Below, in pieces: positions 63,245-64,000 of a DNA stretch of 64,000 nucleotides. A program made the translations under genes and the position numbers. Below the pieces are notes generated by a model. That model saw nothing but the letters and a program-made list of their open reading frames with translations. It searched no databases and was not told where the DNA came from. Source of the DNA: Asaia krungthepensis NRIC 0535 (lineage in GTDB: Bacteria > Pseudomonadota > Alphaproteobacteria > Acetobacterales > Acetobacteraceae); contig NZ_BAPV01000013.1 in assembly GCF_025995175.1 (NCBI RefSeq), positions 1 through 64,000 of the forward strand, written 5' to 3'. Positions within the stretch are counted from its first letter, which is position 1; each line of letters starts with the position of its first letter.

Positions 63245-64000
63245 TCAGCCCCCTGCGAGACGCTCTTGATAATGGGCGAGCACCGGGGCAGCACCGTGAC
63301 TGGAAAATACTTTTGCCAGACCCGAGGCGGCTCTCATGGCAGCGCGTTCCGCACGCGATATCAGGACTGCCTCATAGTCTTGCAGGGAGGTCATACCGTT
63401 TTCCTTCATCAGGGCGTTGGCAAGATCGAGAGCATCGGCCAGAGCCAGATTCACGCCTTCACCGCTGAATGGGGACATCAGATGCGCTGCATCACCCAGA
63501 AGCATGACCGCGGGATGCGCCCTCCATTTCGTGCCGATGGGCATTGCGTAAAGGGGACGAACGCCGAGAAAGTCACCCTCGGCGAGAAGCCGCCGCAGAT
63601 CGGGTGACCATGAAGAAAAATTCTGTGCCATATGCGCGCGCGCACTTTTTGGCGATACCTCACGCAGGGCCAGAGCCGCCTCTTCTGCCATGCGCATACC
63701 CGCGTAGAAGCGGATATGCCCCCCGCCATTGCGCTGCAATATCAGCGCGCGGTTGTCGCCCACCGCAAACATCTTGCCACGCCCGACAAGGGTGGCTGGA
63801 TGGGGGTCACGCTTCTCCTCGAAGCCGAGTTCGAGGAAGACGACACCTGCATAAGCAGGTCCGATCTCTGTGAGAAAAGGGCGGACACGCGACCATGCCC
63901 CGTCCGCGCCGATCACGACGTCATAGAGTTCGGGTCCATCGGGGCACAGCACCGAGACTTTCTTGCCCGAGACGGTAACTCCTCGAACACGTTGACTCCA
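63245..64000 (-). CDS. FAD-dependent monooxygenase, 5' end outside window
   Basis: The frame is open to the right edge, so the protein continues beyond base 64000; at least 251 residues are present. Motifs DVVIGADGAWSRVR (DG-type) and PAVMLLGDAAHLMSPFSGEG (GD-type FAD contact) define a class A flavin monooxygenase; similarity is of TetX/aromatic hydroxylase type. Substrate unknown. The 220 bases between it and the racemase gene have no supported feature. Confidence 0.8.
   Translation of the reverse strand, partial: WSQRVRGVTVSGKKVSVLCPDGPELYDVVIGADGAWSRVRPFLTEIGPAYAGVVFLELGFEEKRDPHPATLVGRGKMFAVGDNRALILQRNGGGHIRFYAGMRMAEEAALALREVSPKSARAHMAQNFSSWSPDLRRLLAEGDFLGVRPLYAMPIGTKWRAHPAVMLLGDAAHLMSPFSGEGVNLALADALDLANALMKENGMTSLQDYEAVLISRAERAAMRAASGLAKVFSSHGAAPVLAHYQERLAGG

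Overview
The window is GC-rich alphaproteobacterial DNA, most likely from an acetic acid bacterium (Acetobacteraceae). That assignment rests on the look of the proteins (a Hint-domain surface-type protein, sugar porters, a GT61 glycosyltransferase, a preT-preA pyrimidine cluster) and is an inference, not a database match.

Positions 1 to about 36237 are one essentially complete siphovirus-type prophage of HK97 head type. Its right border is a 48-bp copy of the 3' part of a tRNA-Thr(TGT) gene (36190-36237). No intact tRNA or second copy is visible on the left, so the left attachment site is either before base 1 or unrecognised. A leftward integration operon (116-aa gene, 58-aa membrane ORF, excisionase-like gene, integrase) and a rightward early operon (Cro-like, small ORF, CII-like, two-module HTH/zinc protein, DnaB-type helicase, replication proteins, DUF6362-like) diverge around a CI-like repressor. 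Three copies of the palindrome TTAGC-N3-GCTAA (one imperfect) mark the two promoters. Then follow HNH, terminase, portal, protease, capsid, connectors, tail tube, tail spike, a second tail tube, frameshifted tail chaperones, tape measure, tail tip, holin/spanin-like genes and endolysin.

Four cargo loci stand out inside the phage: an AI-2E-family membrane protein on the opposite strand between HNH and terminase; a MliC-type lysozyme inhibitor on the opposite strand between tail genes; an AT-rich pair (XRE regulator plus a DUF2026-like protein with a Cys-His-Asp triad) in the lysis module; and a partial Hint-domain gene at the extreme left. The tail region is odd: two paralogous tail-tube genes flank a surface-adhesion cassette with an SGNH hydrolase.

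From 36245 rightwards the DNA is chromosomal: an EAL phosphodiesterase, a GT61 glycosyltransferase with an apparent extra C-terminal domain, a PiT phosphate transporter, a two-copy 129-bp repeat, a sugar porter with a Rhizobium-etli-type asparaginase, a Zur/ZnuABC zinc-uptake locus with a Zur box, a second sugar porter, accD-folC, galE, and then a complete reductive pyrimidine degradation locus (hydantoinase, NCS1 permease, RutR, beta-ureidopropionase, PreA, PreT) with two recognisable RutR boxes. A TonB-dependent receptor, an Asp/Glu racemase and a partial FAD monooxygenase close the window.
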